Below, in pieces: positions 35,742-43,273 of a stretch of 64,000 nucleotides of DNA. The stretch is from contig JBEKCC010000001.1 in assembly GCA_050015095.1 (NCBI GenBank), positions 558,001 to 622,000 of the forward strand. The letters are read 5' to 3'. This DNA comes from MVRE01 sp015660965 (GTDB lineage: Archaea > Halobacteriota > Methanomicrobia > Methanomicrobiales > Methanospirillaceae). The notes below the pieces were generated by a model. It was not told the DNA's origin. It saw nothing but the letters and a program-made list of their open reading frames with translations, and searched no databases. A program made the translations under genes and the position numbers. Each line of letters opens with the position of its first letter. The first letter of the stretch is position 1.

Positions 35742-36260
35742 TTAAGAAGACGTTCCAGTGAATTTTATTACCACACGTAACGCATAAGGAGATACCACTT
35801 GAGGATCCCCACCAATAACGGTTTGTTTGAAAAATATAGGATTACTCATATTGATTACTGCCGTGCCACCACTGGCTATTTGTTGTGGAGTGCCTGTCAA
35901 GCCTATATACGGTCCTGTGAAACCAGTACCGGAAACATTAACGCTTCTTGTTAGATACGGACTAACATAGTTCGTAGCAGCACTCCAATTCGTCATAGAT
36001 CCGACACTTAAAGGGTTTGCAAGTTTATAAGCAAGTGCAGTATCGTTATCCTGTACCGATAATTGCCAACTACCCGTAGTATTTACGATACAAAATAGAG
36101 AAGTATCGTTATAATTATCACCTAAGTGCATCGCTCCCATCGAAGTATTTCCAACAGATATTGTAATAGTTCCAGCTTGAACGGGTACATTTAATAAAGC
36201 AAAGACAAGAAAACCCATAAAAATCAGTTTTCTCAAATAAATTCGTTTTAGAAACTTCAT
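35742..36260 (-). CDS. Small secreted protein, diverged paralogue of the 36348/36927 pair
   Basis: The 172-residue protein has a signal peptide and a beta-rich body. It shares YKLANPLSVGSMTNWSAATN with the next two genes. Over 35947-36056 its DNA is identical to 36550-36659 at 108 of 110 positions, although the flanks differ more, which suggests gene conversion. No known domain is recognised. Confidence 0.7.
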   Translation of the reverse strand: MKFLKRIYLRKLIFMGFLVFALLNVPVQAGTITISVGNTSMGAMHLGDNYNDTSLFCIVNTTGSWQLSVQDNDTALAYKLANPLSVGSMTNWSAATNYVSPYLTRSVNVSGTGFTGPYIGLTGTPQQIASGGTAVINMSNPIFFKQTVIGGDPQVVSPYALRVVIKFTGTSS

Positions 36261-36347
36261 GAAAGAACTACTTCCGACCCTTTATTAGAAATTTCCTTGT
36301 CTTAAATATATATGTTGATAGATAAGTTTCAAGAGTCTTGGAAAAAA

Positions 36348-36890
36348 TTAATTTGAGGACCCCGTGAATTTTATCACTACACGTAGAGTATAAGGAGCTA
36401 CCACTTGAGGATCCCCACCAACAACAGTTTGTTTAATAACAACCGGTACCAAGACTCTAAATCCGGGACCACCTGTGGCTATTTGTTGTGCAGAACCTGT
36501 CAAACCAATGTATGGCCCAGCAACATTAGTACCGGAAACATTAATGTCCCTTGTTAGATACGGACTAACATAGTTCGTAGCAGCACTCCAATTCGTCATA
36601 GATCCGACACTCAAAGGATTTGCAAGTTTATAAGCAAGTGCAGTATCGTTATCCTGTACTGACATTTGCCATCCTGAATTACCAGTCGCATTTACAAAGG
36701 CAAAAAAAGAGGTATCATTATAATTATTGCCTAAGCCCATTGCCCCCATCGATGTATTTCCAATATCAAAACTTATTTGTCCCGCAAGAGTTCCAGTAAC
36801 GTTAGCATTCGGATTTCCAGCCATTACTCCTTGGGAAAGTGCAAAGATACCTAATACAACGAGTAAACCAAAATATAATAATTTCTTCAT
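36348..36890 (-). CDS. Small secreted protein, tandem copy 2
   Basis: The 180-residue protein has a signal peptide (KKLLYFGLLVVLGIFALSQGVMA) and a beta-rich secreted domain with NVTGTLAGQISFDIGNTSM and VVAPYTLRVVIKFTG. It is identical to the protein encoded at 36927-37469. Function unknown; a surface or spheroplast-layer component is possible. N-x-S/T sequons are frequent (for example NVTG, NATG), so N-glycosylation is likely. Confidence 0.75.
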   Translation of the reverse strand: MKKLLYFGLLVVLGIFALSQGVMAGNPNANVTGTLAGQISFDIGNTSMGAMGLGNNYNDTSFFAFVNATGNSGWQMSVQDNDTALAYKLANPLSVGSMTNWSAATNYVSPYLTRDINVSGTNVAGPYIGLTGSAQQIATGGPGFRVLVPVVIKQTVVGGDPQVVAPYTLRVVIKFTGSSN

Positions 36891-36926
36891 ATCTTTTCCT
36901 CACGCTTCGTCATAGAAGCTAAAAAA

Positions 36927-37469
36927 TTAATTTGAGGACCCCGTGAATTTTATCACTACACGTAGAGTATAAGGAGCTACCACTTGAGGATCCCCACCAA
37001 CAACAGTTTGTTTAATAACAACCGGTACCAAGACTCTAAATCCGGGACCACCTGTGGCTATTTGTTGTGCAGAACCTGTCAAACCAATGTATGGCCCAGC
37101 AACATTAGTACCGGAAACATTAATGTCCCTTGTTAGATACGGACTAACATAGTTCGTAGCAGCACTCCAATTCGTCATAGATCCGACACTCAAAGGATTT
37201 GCAAGTTTATAAGCAAGTGCAGTATCGTTATCCTGTACTGACATTTGCCATCCTGAATTACCAGTCGCATTTACAAAGGCAAAAAAAGAGGTATCATTAT
37301 AATTATTGCCTAAGCCCATTGCCCCCATCGATGTATTTCCAATATCAAAACTTATTTGTCCCGCAAGAGTTCCAGTAACGTTAGCATTCGGATTTCCAGC
37401 CATTACTCCTTGGGAAAGTGCAAAGATACCTAATACAACGAGTAAACCAAAATATAATAATTTCTTCAT
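36927..37469 (-). CDS. Small secreted protein, tandem copy 1
   Basis: The 180-residue product is identical to that of 36348-36890 (signal peptide, NNYNDTSFFAFVNATG, TLRVVIKFTG). The ATG at 37469 is chosen; an upstream TTG in frame would add six residues without homologous counterpart in the other copy. It is divergent from the PKD surface gene with 180 bp between them. Confidence 0.75.
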   Translation of the reverse strand: MKKLLYFGLLVVLGIFALSQGVMAGNPNANVTGTLAGQISFDIGNTSMGAMGLGNNYNDTSFFAFVNATGNSGWQMSVQDNDTALAYKLANPLSVGSMTNWSAATNYVSPYLTRDINVSGTNVAGPYIGLTGSAQQIATGGPGFRVLVPVVIKQTVVGGDPQVVAPYTLRVVIKFTGSSN

Positions 37470-37649
37470 TGTAATCAATTCCAACATAATTGGTAAAATT
37501 AATTTTTCTTTTTAGTTATTATATTTTGCCATTTAAAATTTTCAAGTAAAATAGATAGATTATGGATATTTTTATCAATAATGACATTAAAAATGATAAT
37601 CTTATTGTAATAAACATAAGTAGATCAATGGATTAATAATTGGGATACT

Positions 37650-39089
37650 ATGCAGCACACCACCATCTTTCAAAGGAAAAACTGCATCTCAATATGTTTT
37701 TTTATTAGATTGATGGTTGTGTTAATAGGATTCACGATATGTCAATCCATTGCGGCCGGCGGTAGCACAACTAGTGTAGTTACGGGAACTACCTTAGTAC
37801 CACCCACTGCCCATTTTATAGCTAGTATCACATCCGGTAATACTCCTTTGGCAGTGTCTTTCATGGATGTATCAACCGGATCACCAACAAATTGGAATTG
37901 GTCTTTCGGTGACGGGATTTTCGATAACAATGAGAATCCAGTACACGTCTATACATTTCCGGGAATCTTCACTGTATCTCTGAATGCATCCAATAACGGT
38001 GGATCGAATATTTCTGAGATAACAAACTATATTGTTGTCACTTCACCTCCACCACCACCCCCACCACCAACTCCATCTCCATCTCCATCACCAACCATAC
38101 CTACCCCTAGTGGAGGGGGGAGCGGTGGGGGTAGCAGTGGTAAACCCCCATCTGGCCAGCAAGGGGCACCTCCAGCACAGGGAGGGGCTCCAAAAGAGGA
38201 AAACGGGGCAGAAGGACCTCCTGAAGGTAACCAAATCTCCGAAACCAATGAACTTACTTCACAAGGTGTAAGTGTTGCAACAAATCAACAAGGACAGCAA
38301 ACATTATCTATTGATCGCACTACTGCAGAAAAAGCTGGGGCTACAGTAGTAGTTTCTGACAAATCCATAGATATTACTCAGCCAGGGTTCACTCTCAACA
38401 TTGTTGCTGAACATGTTGAAGAAAAAAACGGAGTTGTTAAAGGGGATAATATTCAAAGTATCAGTCTTTCCACCACACCTCTTGAGGCAAGTATTCCTGA
38501 GGTCGGAACAGTTGCTGGTTCAGTGCAAGCTGGTTTAACATCACTACCACAGGGCGCTTCAATTACAACAACAATATCAGAAAAAGCGACACCAGAAGCT
38601 CAATCTGCATTTCAAATAGCTGCGGCAAACACTGGAAAAGAGATTCAATCTATTGCCTACACAATGAGTATTACTAAAACAAATATTCAAGCTACACTGC
38701 CAGCGATAATAAGGATGAGTGCCCCGCAGGATTGGGTTAATAATAATGGCGGGATCAATGCAGTCTCAATTGTACGGTATGGTGATGATAAAAGTGTATC
38801 AGTACTAGAAACTTCGTTTATCGGCATAGATGAAAAAGGAAACATGGCGTTTGAGGCAAAATCTCCCGCTGGTCTCTCCATCTTCGGTTTATTGACAGCA
38901 AAAGCAACTGCTGCTAAACAACAAGAGGGCGTCACTGTCCAACAATTACAAAAACCGGCAATTTTGACAGAAATGGGAATGTTTGGATGGATTTCAACAC
39001 TTCTAATACAAAATCCGATTGTATTAGTTATTTTAACAGGTCTCTTAATTGTGAGTGTGTATTTCGGTTGGTGGAAGAGAAGAATATAG
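37650..39089 (+). CDS. PKD and PGF-pre-PGF surface protein
   Basis: The 479-residue protein has a signal peptide, a PKD domain (about 55-130; ASITSGNTPLAVSFMDVSTG, NWNWSFGDG), a Pro/Ser/Gly/Gln linker (about 135-200), a PGF-pre-PGF-type domain (about 205-420; WVNNNGGINAVSIVRYGDD, AFEAKSPAGLSIFGLL) and a C-terminal transmembrane helix with WWKRRI. It is a membrane-anchored extracellular protein typical of Methanomicrobia, possibly in adhesion or the S-layer. ATG at 37650; a long AT-rich leader precedes it. Confidence 0.8.
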   Translation: MQHTTIFQRKNCISICFFIRLMVVLIGFTICQSIAAGGSTTSVVTGTTLVPPTAHFIASITSGNTPLAVSFMDVSTGSPTNWNWSFGDGIFDNNENPVHVYTFPGIFTVSLNASNNGGSNISEITNYIVVTSPPPPPPPPTPSPSPSPTIPTPSGGGSGGGSSGKPPSGQQGAPPAQGGAPKEENGAEGPPEGNQISETNELTSQGVSVATNQQGQQTLSIDRTTAEKAGATVVVSDKSIDITQPGFTLNIVAEHVEEKNGVVKGDNIQSISLSTTPLEASIPEVGTVAGSVQAGLTSLPQGASITTTISEKATPEAQSAFQIAAANTGKEIQSIAYTMSITKTNIQATLPAIIRMSAPQDWVNNNGGINAVSIVRYGDDKSVSVLETSFIGIDEKGNMAFEAKSPAGLSIFGLLTAKATAAKQQEGVTVQQLQKPAILTEMGMFGWISTLLIQNPIVLVILTGLLIVSVYFGWWKRRI

Positions 39090-39204
39090 TAAAAATGAAA
39101 TTAATGTCATATTTTTAATTCGGTTAATTCGTTTAAAAAAAAGACACACATAATTTGAGAATTACCCCTATATTAATGAAAAATCGTTTTAGTTAATTGG
39201 TTTT

Positions 39205-39522
39205 TTAATCCTCAGTGACGCTTTTCGCACGCTTTACTCGCTCTTTTGTTGAAAAACCCGTAATTATATCTAGATATTTCCGGAACTTTTTATTGGTATC
39301 AAGAATCACCTCATCACTTACGTTTAAGTTAGATTCAGTGTCGATAATGATACTTTTTCCATCTGATCCAACTTTTACATCCAGCCTTTTTAGAGCACCG
39401 TAACTTATTCGGTAATTTCCACCAGATACGGTTGGGTCAACACCAAAACAATTTTTGATCTCAACTACCATCCGTGTGCTAAGACCCTTTGTCAATCCTC
39501 GTTTTACCGGATATTCCTGCAT
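39205..39522 (-). CDS. DUF5611 family protein
   Basis: The 105-residue protein begins MQEYPVKRGLTKGLSTRMVV and has DPTVSGGNYRISYGALKRLD and KFRKYLDIITGF, which agree with the DUF5611 family found in methanogens. No motif gives its function. It is divergent from the PAC2-like gene, with a gap of only 38 bp. Confidence 0.7.
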   Translation of the reverse strand: MQEYPVKRGLTKGLSTRMVVEIKNCFGVDPTVSGGNYRISYGALKRLDVKVGSDGKSIIIDTESNLNVSDEVILDTNKKFRKYLDIITGFSTKERVKRAKSVTED

Positions 39523-39560
39523 AATACTTTTTTAGCTTCATGGTCTATGTTAATCTAATT

Positions 39561-40283
39561 ATGGCAGATATAGAAAAGGATCTCAAAATATTTTCAAAAC
39601 CCCTACCAAGTTCCAATACAGCTATGCTTATGGGTTTTCCAGGGAGTGGTCTCGTTGGAAGTATTGCCCTCCAATATATGGTCGACCAGCTCGAGTTCGA
39701 ATTGATCGGGACGATGACATCTAAATATTTCCCGCCACTTGCAATGATGAATAAAGGTGTTATAAACGATCCGGTTCGGATCTATGCAAAAAACGACATT
39801 GCTGCAATAGTTGCCGACATTCCTATTCACCCGATGATTTGTTACGAAGTCTCAAACGGGATTATGGACTGGCTTTCACCGTTCAAACCTAAAGAGGTAG
39901 TAACGATTGCTGGTATTATCACCAATGAACCTGAAAAAAGAGTCTTTGGAGTTGCAACAACTCAAGATGCACTCCCACGCATACAAGATCTTACTCTAAT
40001 TTTACCAATCGGTAGCATTTCGGGAATTGCAAGCAGTATTTTAACCGAATGTAAAATTCGAGGCATTCCCGCTTACGGATTATTAGGAGAGACCGTAAAC
40101 GCTCCGGATCCCAGAGCTTCTGCTGTAACAATTGAGGTGCTCAATAAAATGTATGACTTGAAACTCGACACACAACCCCTTGTGGAGCAGGCAGTCGAAA
40201 TCGAACAGAGCATGCAGAAAGTAGCTGAGGAAGTTCAATCTGCGGAACGGACTCCTAAAAAAGATCTTCCAATGTATGGGTGA
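39561..40283 (+). CDS. PAC2 family protein (proteasome assembly chaperone-like)
   Basis: The 240-residue protein has the PAC2 fold pattern: LMGFPGSGLVGSIALQYMVD at the start, SNGIMDWLSPFKPKEVVTIAG, and PIGSISGIASSILTECK. It resembles archaeal homologues of the 20S proteasome assembly chaperones PbaA/PbaB. An ATG at 39540 lies in frame; the ATG at 39561 is preferred since homologues begin near there. DUF473 follows after 5 bp. Confidence 0.83.
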   Translation: MADIEKDLKIFSKPLPSSNTAMLMGFPGSGLVGSIALQYMVDQLEFELIGTMTSKYFPPLAMMNKGVINDPVRIYAKNDIAAIVADIPIHPMICYEVSNGIMDWLSPFKPKEVVTIAGIITNEPEKRVFGVATTQDALPRIQDLTLILPIGSISGIASSILTECKIRGIPAYGLLGETVNAPDPRASAVTIEVLNKMYDLKLDTQPLVEQAVEIEQSMQKVAEEVQSAERTPKKDLPMYG

Positions 40284-40288
40284 ATACC

Positions 40289-40687
40289 ATGAAATGTCCA
40301 GCATTAACTAGCATATCCCCAGACATCCTTAAAGAACTGAAAGCAGGACGACCCCGGACTATTGAGATCCAAAGCACTCACAATATCATCACCCTAGCAA
40401 ATATCATCCCTGGCCCGGATAGTCACCTTTTCATGACATCTATTGATATGGAAGATCTCGCCCCAGGAGATACCGGTATCTGTGTTTACGTACTTGGAGT
40501 TCATATTTCAATGAAGAGGATCGTGGAATTCATGCATGGTCTGCACTATGAAGAGAGGGAACGAATGTCAGCTCGTGTGCAAGTAAAATATTGTGCATCG
40601 TCGGTTGTAAAATCGGTACATCATGAGGGTATTATTCAACCAACATCAGTTGATGTGTTAAAGTCGTCGTGTTACCATGCAGGTTAA
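40289..40687 (+). CDS. DUF473 family archaeal protein
   Basis: The 132-residue protein starts MKCPALTSISPDILKELKAG and has LAPGDTGICVYVLGVHISM, matching DUF473, an archaeal family of unknown function. The ATG at 40289 is preceded by GGGTGA (40277-40282), which also includes the stop of the PAC2 gene, so the two are coupled. Confidence 0.8.
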   Translation: MKCPALTSISPDILKELKAGRPRTIEIQSTHNIITLANIIPGPDSHLFMTSIDMEDLAPGDTGICVYVLGVHISMKRIVEFMHGLHYEERERMSARVQVKYCASSVVKSVHHEGIIQPTSVDVLKSSCYHAG

Positions 40688-40751
40688 ATAACAACTTTAT
40701 TTTTCTTGAAAGGTAAAATTAAAGATAGATTTTTAAGGATTTGAACGTGAC

Positions 40752-41036
40752 ATGGCTAATAAGCAATCAGAAATTGACGTGAAAAACCGATTTTCGAGGG
40801 GCATTGTAATTTTGATATTGGTTTTTGGAGTATGTGTAATACTTTATAGTGTTTATCTTATTGTTACAAATTTTGATAACATAAATGTGTTAATTCTCGG
40901 TTTGGTTATGATTGGGGTCAGTTTTGCCGCTATCTGGTTTGGAGTTACCCATTTTGATATACAATCGTCAGAAAATAAAATACAAAATATCAACGAAAGA
41001 GTGGACAAAATCAAAGAGATCCTTGATAGAAAATAA
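40752..41036 (+). CDS. Small membrane protein, two helices and a coiled coil
   Basis: The 94-residue protein has a basic start, two hydrophobic helices (about 18-40 and 47-67: IVILILVFGVCVILYSVYLIV and LILGLVMIGVSFAAIWFGV) and a C-terminal helix with heptad-like spacing (QNINERVDKIKEILDRK). Not recognised as a known family. Confidence 0.5.
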   Translation: MANKQSEIDVKNRFSRGIVILILVFGVCVILYSVYLIVTNFDNINVLILGLVMIGVSFAAIWFGVTHFDIQSSENKIQNINERVDKIKEILDRK

Positions 41037-41138
41037 TTCTTTCTTTTTCTATTTTAACGCACACTTTACTCATTTTTAGATTTAGAGGTCTTAAGGAAAC
41101 AAATTAATTACCCCATAATACGTATGTTATAGGCGTCG

Positions 41139-41213
41139 GGGCTTGTGGCTTAGCTTGGACATAGCGCCGGGCTTCTAACCCGGATGTCGGGGGTTCAAAT
41201 CCCCCCAGGCCCG
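41139..41213 (+). tRNA. tRNA-Arg (UCU)
   Basis: The 75-nt sequence folds into a cloverleaf: acceptor GGGCTTG with CAGGCCC, anticodon stem CCGGG/CCCGG with loop CTTCTAA (anticodon TCT), T arm with TTCAAAT. No CCA is encoded. A hairpin and T-run follow directly. Confidence 0.93.
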
Positions 41214-41218
41214 TTTTG

Positions 41219-41255
41219 GATATTTTGATAACCGAAAAATATCTGGCTTTTTTTT
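41219..41255 (+). terminator. Hairpin with T-run after tRNA-Arg
   Basis: GATATTTT (41219-41226) pairs with AAAATATC (41236-41243), followed by a run of eight T (41248-41255). This resembles an intrinsic terminator; archaeal transcription also ends at T-runs alone. Confidence 0.55.
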
Positions 41256-41341
41256 AAAATAAAGTATTTGATTCAGTTGATGAAAGGTAATTACTTCAGT
41301 ATTTAAATAAAAAATTTGAGAATCGTTCCTGCCCAATACGA

Positions 41342-41800
41342 TTACTGAACCTGTTCAATCATCGGTTTTTGGAGGATTTGAACATCAAGAATACTATGCT
41401 GCCTTTGTGCAAGCTTCTTTGCTTTAAAGATATTTTTCCCATCCTTACCTATAGCAATACCACGATCCTCATCCCTAACCTCAACTTGAACAGTCTGTTG
41501 ACCCGGTTCACCCTCAAATTTCATCGAAATGACTTGTGCAGGCAAAAAACAGTTCTTAAGGAACTGTTCTGGGTTACTATTATACTCAACAACTTCAATT
41601 TTCTTACCCATAACTTCTGATGCTTTCTTAATACTCGCACCCTTTTTTCCGATTGCAAGGCCCATATCGCCTGGATTTACAACAAAAATGAGTCTTTCGT
41701 TACGTTCATCAATAACACAATCGCGGCTTCCTGCTCCCGTCAAACTCTCAAACTGAGAGATTAGACGCATACAGTCTTCAGTCAGTTTGACTTCCGCCAT
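41342..41800 (-). CDS. nusA: NusA-like transcription termination/antitermination factor
   Basis: The 152-residue archaeal NusA consists of two KH domains: one with GLAIGKKGASIKKASEVMGK (IGKKGA loop) and one with GIAIGKDGKNIFKAKKLA. It lacks the S1 and acidic domains of bacterial NusA, as all archaeal ones do. It binds RNA polymerase or nascent RNA. It ends the operon rpoH-rpoB2-rpoB1-rpoA1-rpoA2-rpl30e-nusA, with 1 bp between it and rpl30e. Confidence 0.92.
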   Translation of the reverse strand: MAEVKLTEDCMRLISQFESLTGAGSRDCVIDERNERLIFVVNPGDMGLAIGKKGASIKKASEVMGKKIEVVEYNSNPEQFLKNCFLPAQVISMKFEGEPGQQTVQVEVRDEDRGIAIGKDGKNIFKAKKLAQRQHSILDVQILQKPMIEQVQ

Positions 41801-41801
41801 A

Positions 41802-42098
41802 TCATGCCCTCTTCAGGGAAAGTATATCAGACTCCCCCGGATCCACAACGGCAAGCGTACTCACCATAAAGGGTTTCCCGCAGGCTTTACCGAGCGCAAC
41901 GCTCGAGCCGTCAAACGTGTGGACAAAAAGGTTCTCGTAGCTTTTAAGTTGGGTTCTAAATTTTTCTGGACAATTCTTTGCAAGGACAATAATCTGTGCC
42001 TTGCCCTCTCTGATACATTTTTGCGTATTATGCTGACCAAGAATGACAGTTCCAGTCTTTATAGCTCTACGTAATGAAGCATTAAAATCCATTCGCAA
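41802..42098 (-). CDS. Ribosomal protein L30e
   Basis: The 98-residue protein has the L30e/L7Ae fold: LRRAIKTGTVILGQHNTQKC, IIVLAKNCPEKFR and SSVALGKACGKPFMVSTLAV. It sits, as in most Euryarchaea, between the A'' subunit gene and nusA. It may bind the 50S subunit and kink-turn RNA. Confidence 0.93.
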   Translation of the reverse strand: MRMDFNASLRRAIKTGTVILGQHNTQKCIREGKAQIIVLAKNCPEKFRTQLKSYENLFVHTFDGSSVALGKACGKPFMVSTLAVVDPGESDILSLKRA

Positions 42099-42103
42099 TT
42101 CTC

Positions 42104-43273
42104 CTAGTTTTCAGGTTTTAGTGCAATTAGTTTTACGTCGCCCGTTCCCAGCTGGATCGGCTGACCAACGATGACGTTCTCTGTGACACCACTCAATTCA
42201 TCTATCTCGTTTGCTACTGCGGCATCAAGGAGGTGATTTACCGTCACCTCAAAGGCAGCACGCGAAAGCACACTCTCTTTTTCACCCGCGATCCCGTGTC
42301 TTCCAATTTGTTTGACTTCCCCGTCCATACACATCATGTCTGCAACAAGCATAATGTGACGAACATCTACAAGGATACCCTGTTCACCGAGCGTTGAGAG
42401 AGCTTCGAAGATGATTGCATTTCGAGCTGCTTCGATGCCGAGAACCGAAGCACATTCACTGATGTTATTCGTGCGGGTACGTGTTGTATCAACACCCACA
42501 ACATCAAAGACATCCTTTAGGTTGGAGCCTTCAGTATATAGGATATACTCTCCGGTCTCTTTTCTTACAACTACCCTTTCAATATCATCGATACCCTGCA
42601 CAATCACATTACGCACGTGTTCAGCGAGTTGAAAGAGATTTTGATAACTTTCTGGATCTTTTGGTGAGAATGTAATGCGGGCGCTTTCTTCATCTATCTC
42701 GTGTTCGAAGTCGCGATAATGGCGACGATCACGGATATTTTTTGGAGCCTTTTCCATAACTTCTTTTGATGCTATCTTACGCTTTTCACATACTTTTGTA
42801 TTAATATTCACAACCACCTGCATCTTTTCCATATCGGTTGTAATATCACCAAATTCGTGAAGTGGAGCTGCCTCGATCTTCCAGCTAACTTCTCGCGCAC
42901 GATCACGATCATTGGCATACTCAGGTTCGAGATAGATCGTCATAGTTGGAGTGCTCGGCTCTTTCCTGGCATCCATAATCTCAATAAGACGAGGTAATCC
43001 AAGTGTGACGTTAATTTCAGCAACACCAGCGTAGTGGAATGTTCGCATCGTCATCTGGGTACCAGGCTCACCAATAGACTGAGCGGCAATGATGCCAACA
43101 GCTTCGCATGCCTCGATTCGAGTGGATTGATATTCACGGATTACACGTTCAAGGATCTGCTTAAATTGCGAATCAGTAATCTCTTTTCCATCGAGAAAAG
43201 TCCGGAGTTGGTCCTTCGTCTTCACAGGAAGATTCGCTGCTGCGATTTTCTTTTCGAATTTTTCTGAAATCAT
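42104..43273 (-). CDS. rpoA2: DNA-directed RNA polymerase subunit A''
   Basis: The 389-residue subunit corresponds to the C-terminal third of bacterial beta'/eukaryal Rpb1: EACEAVGIIAAQSIGEPGTQMTMRTFHYAG (quoted in parts; the GEPGTQMTMRTFH trigger-loop region) and DVVGVDTTRTRTNNI, then GIAGEKESVLSRAAFEVT. It overlaps the rpoA1 stop by one base. The split into A' and A'' is archaeal. Confidence 0.96.
   Translation of the reverse strand: MISEKFEKKIAAANLPVKTKDQLRTFLDGKEITDSQFKQILERVIREYQSTRIEACEAVGIIAAQSIGEPGTQMTMRTFHYAGVAEINVTLGLPRLIEIMDARKEPSTPTMTIYLEPEYANDRDRAREVSWKIEAAPLHEFGDITTDMEKMQVVVNINTKVCEKRKIASKEVMEKAPKNIRDRRHYRDFEHEIDEESARITFSPKDPESYQNLFQLAEHVRNVIVQGIDDIERVVVRKETGEYILYTEGSNLKDVFDVVGVDTTRTRTNNISECASVLGIEAARNAIIFEALSTLGEQGILVDVRHIMLVADMMCMDGEVKQIGRHGIAGEKESVLSRAAFEVTVNHLLDAAVANEIDELSGVTENVIVGQPIQLGTGDVKLIALKPEN

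Larger units (their letters stand above)
36342..37469 (-). repeat. Exact tandem duplication of a 549-bp gene segment
   Basis: Bases 36342-36890 and 36921-37469 are identical over 549 bp, separated by 30 bp. The copies include the whole coding region of the two genes and a few bases downstream of each stop. No difference was seen in the alignment by eye, implying a very recent duplication, gene conversion or assembly effect. Confidence 0.85.

Noticed and set aside
38041..38130. Poly-proline/CCA-rich repeat tract in the PKD gene
   Set aside because: It is in frame and encodes the expected flexible linker, so it is not a separate repeat element.
39540..39560. Upstream ATG start for the PAC2 gene
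   Set aside because: It adds seven residues (MVYVNLI) with no ribosome binding site; the second ATG fits the family start.
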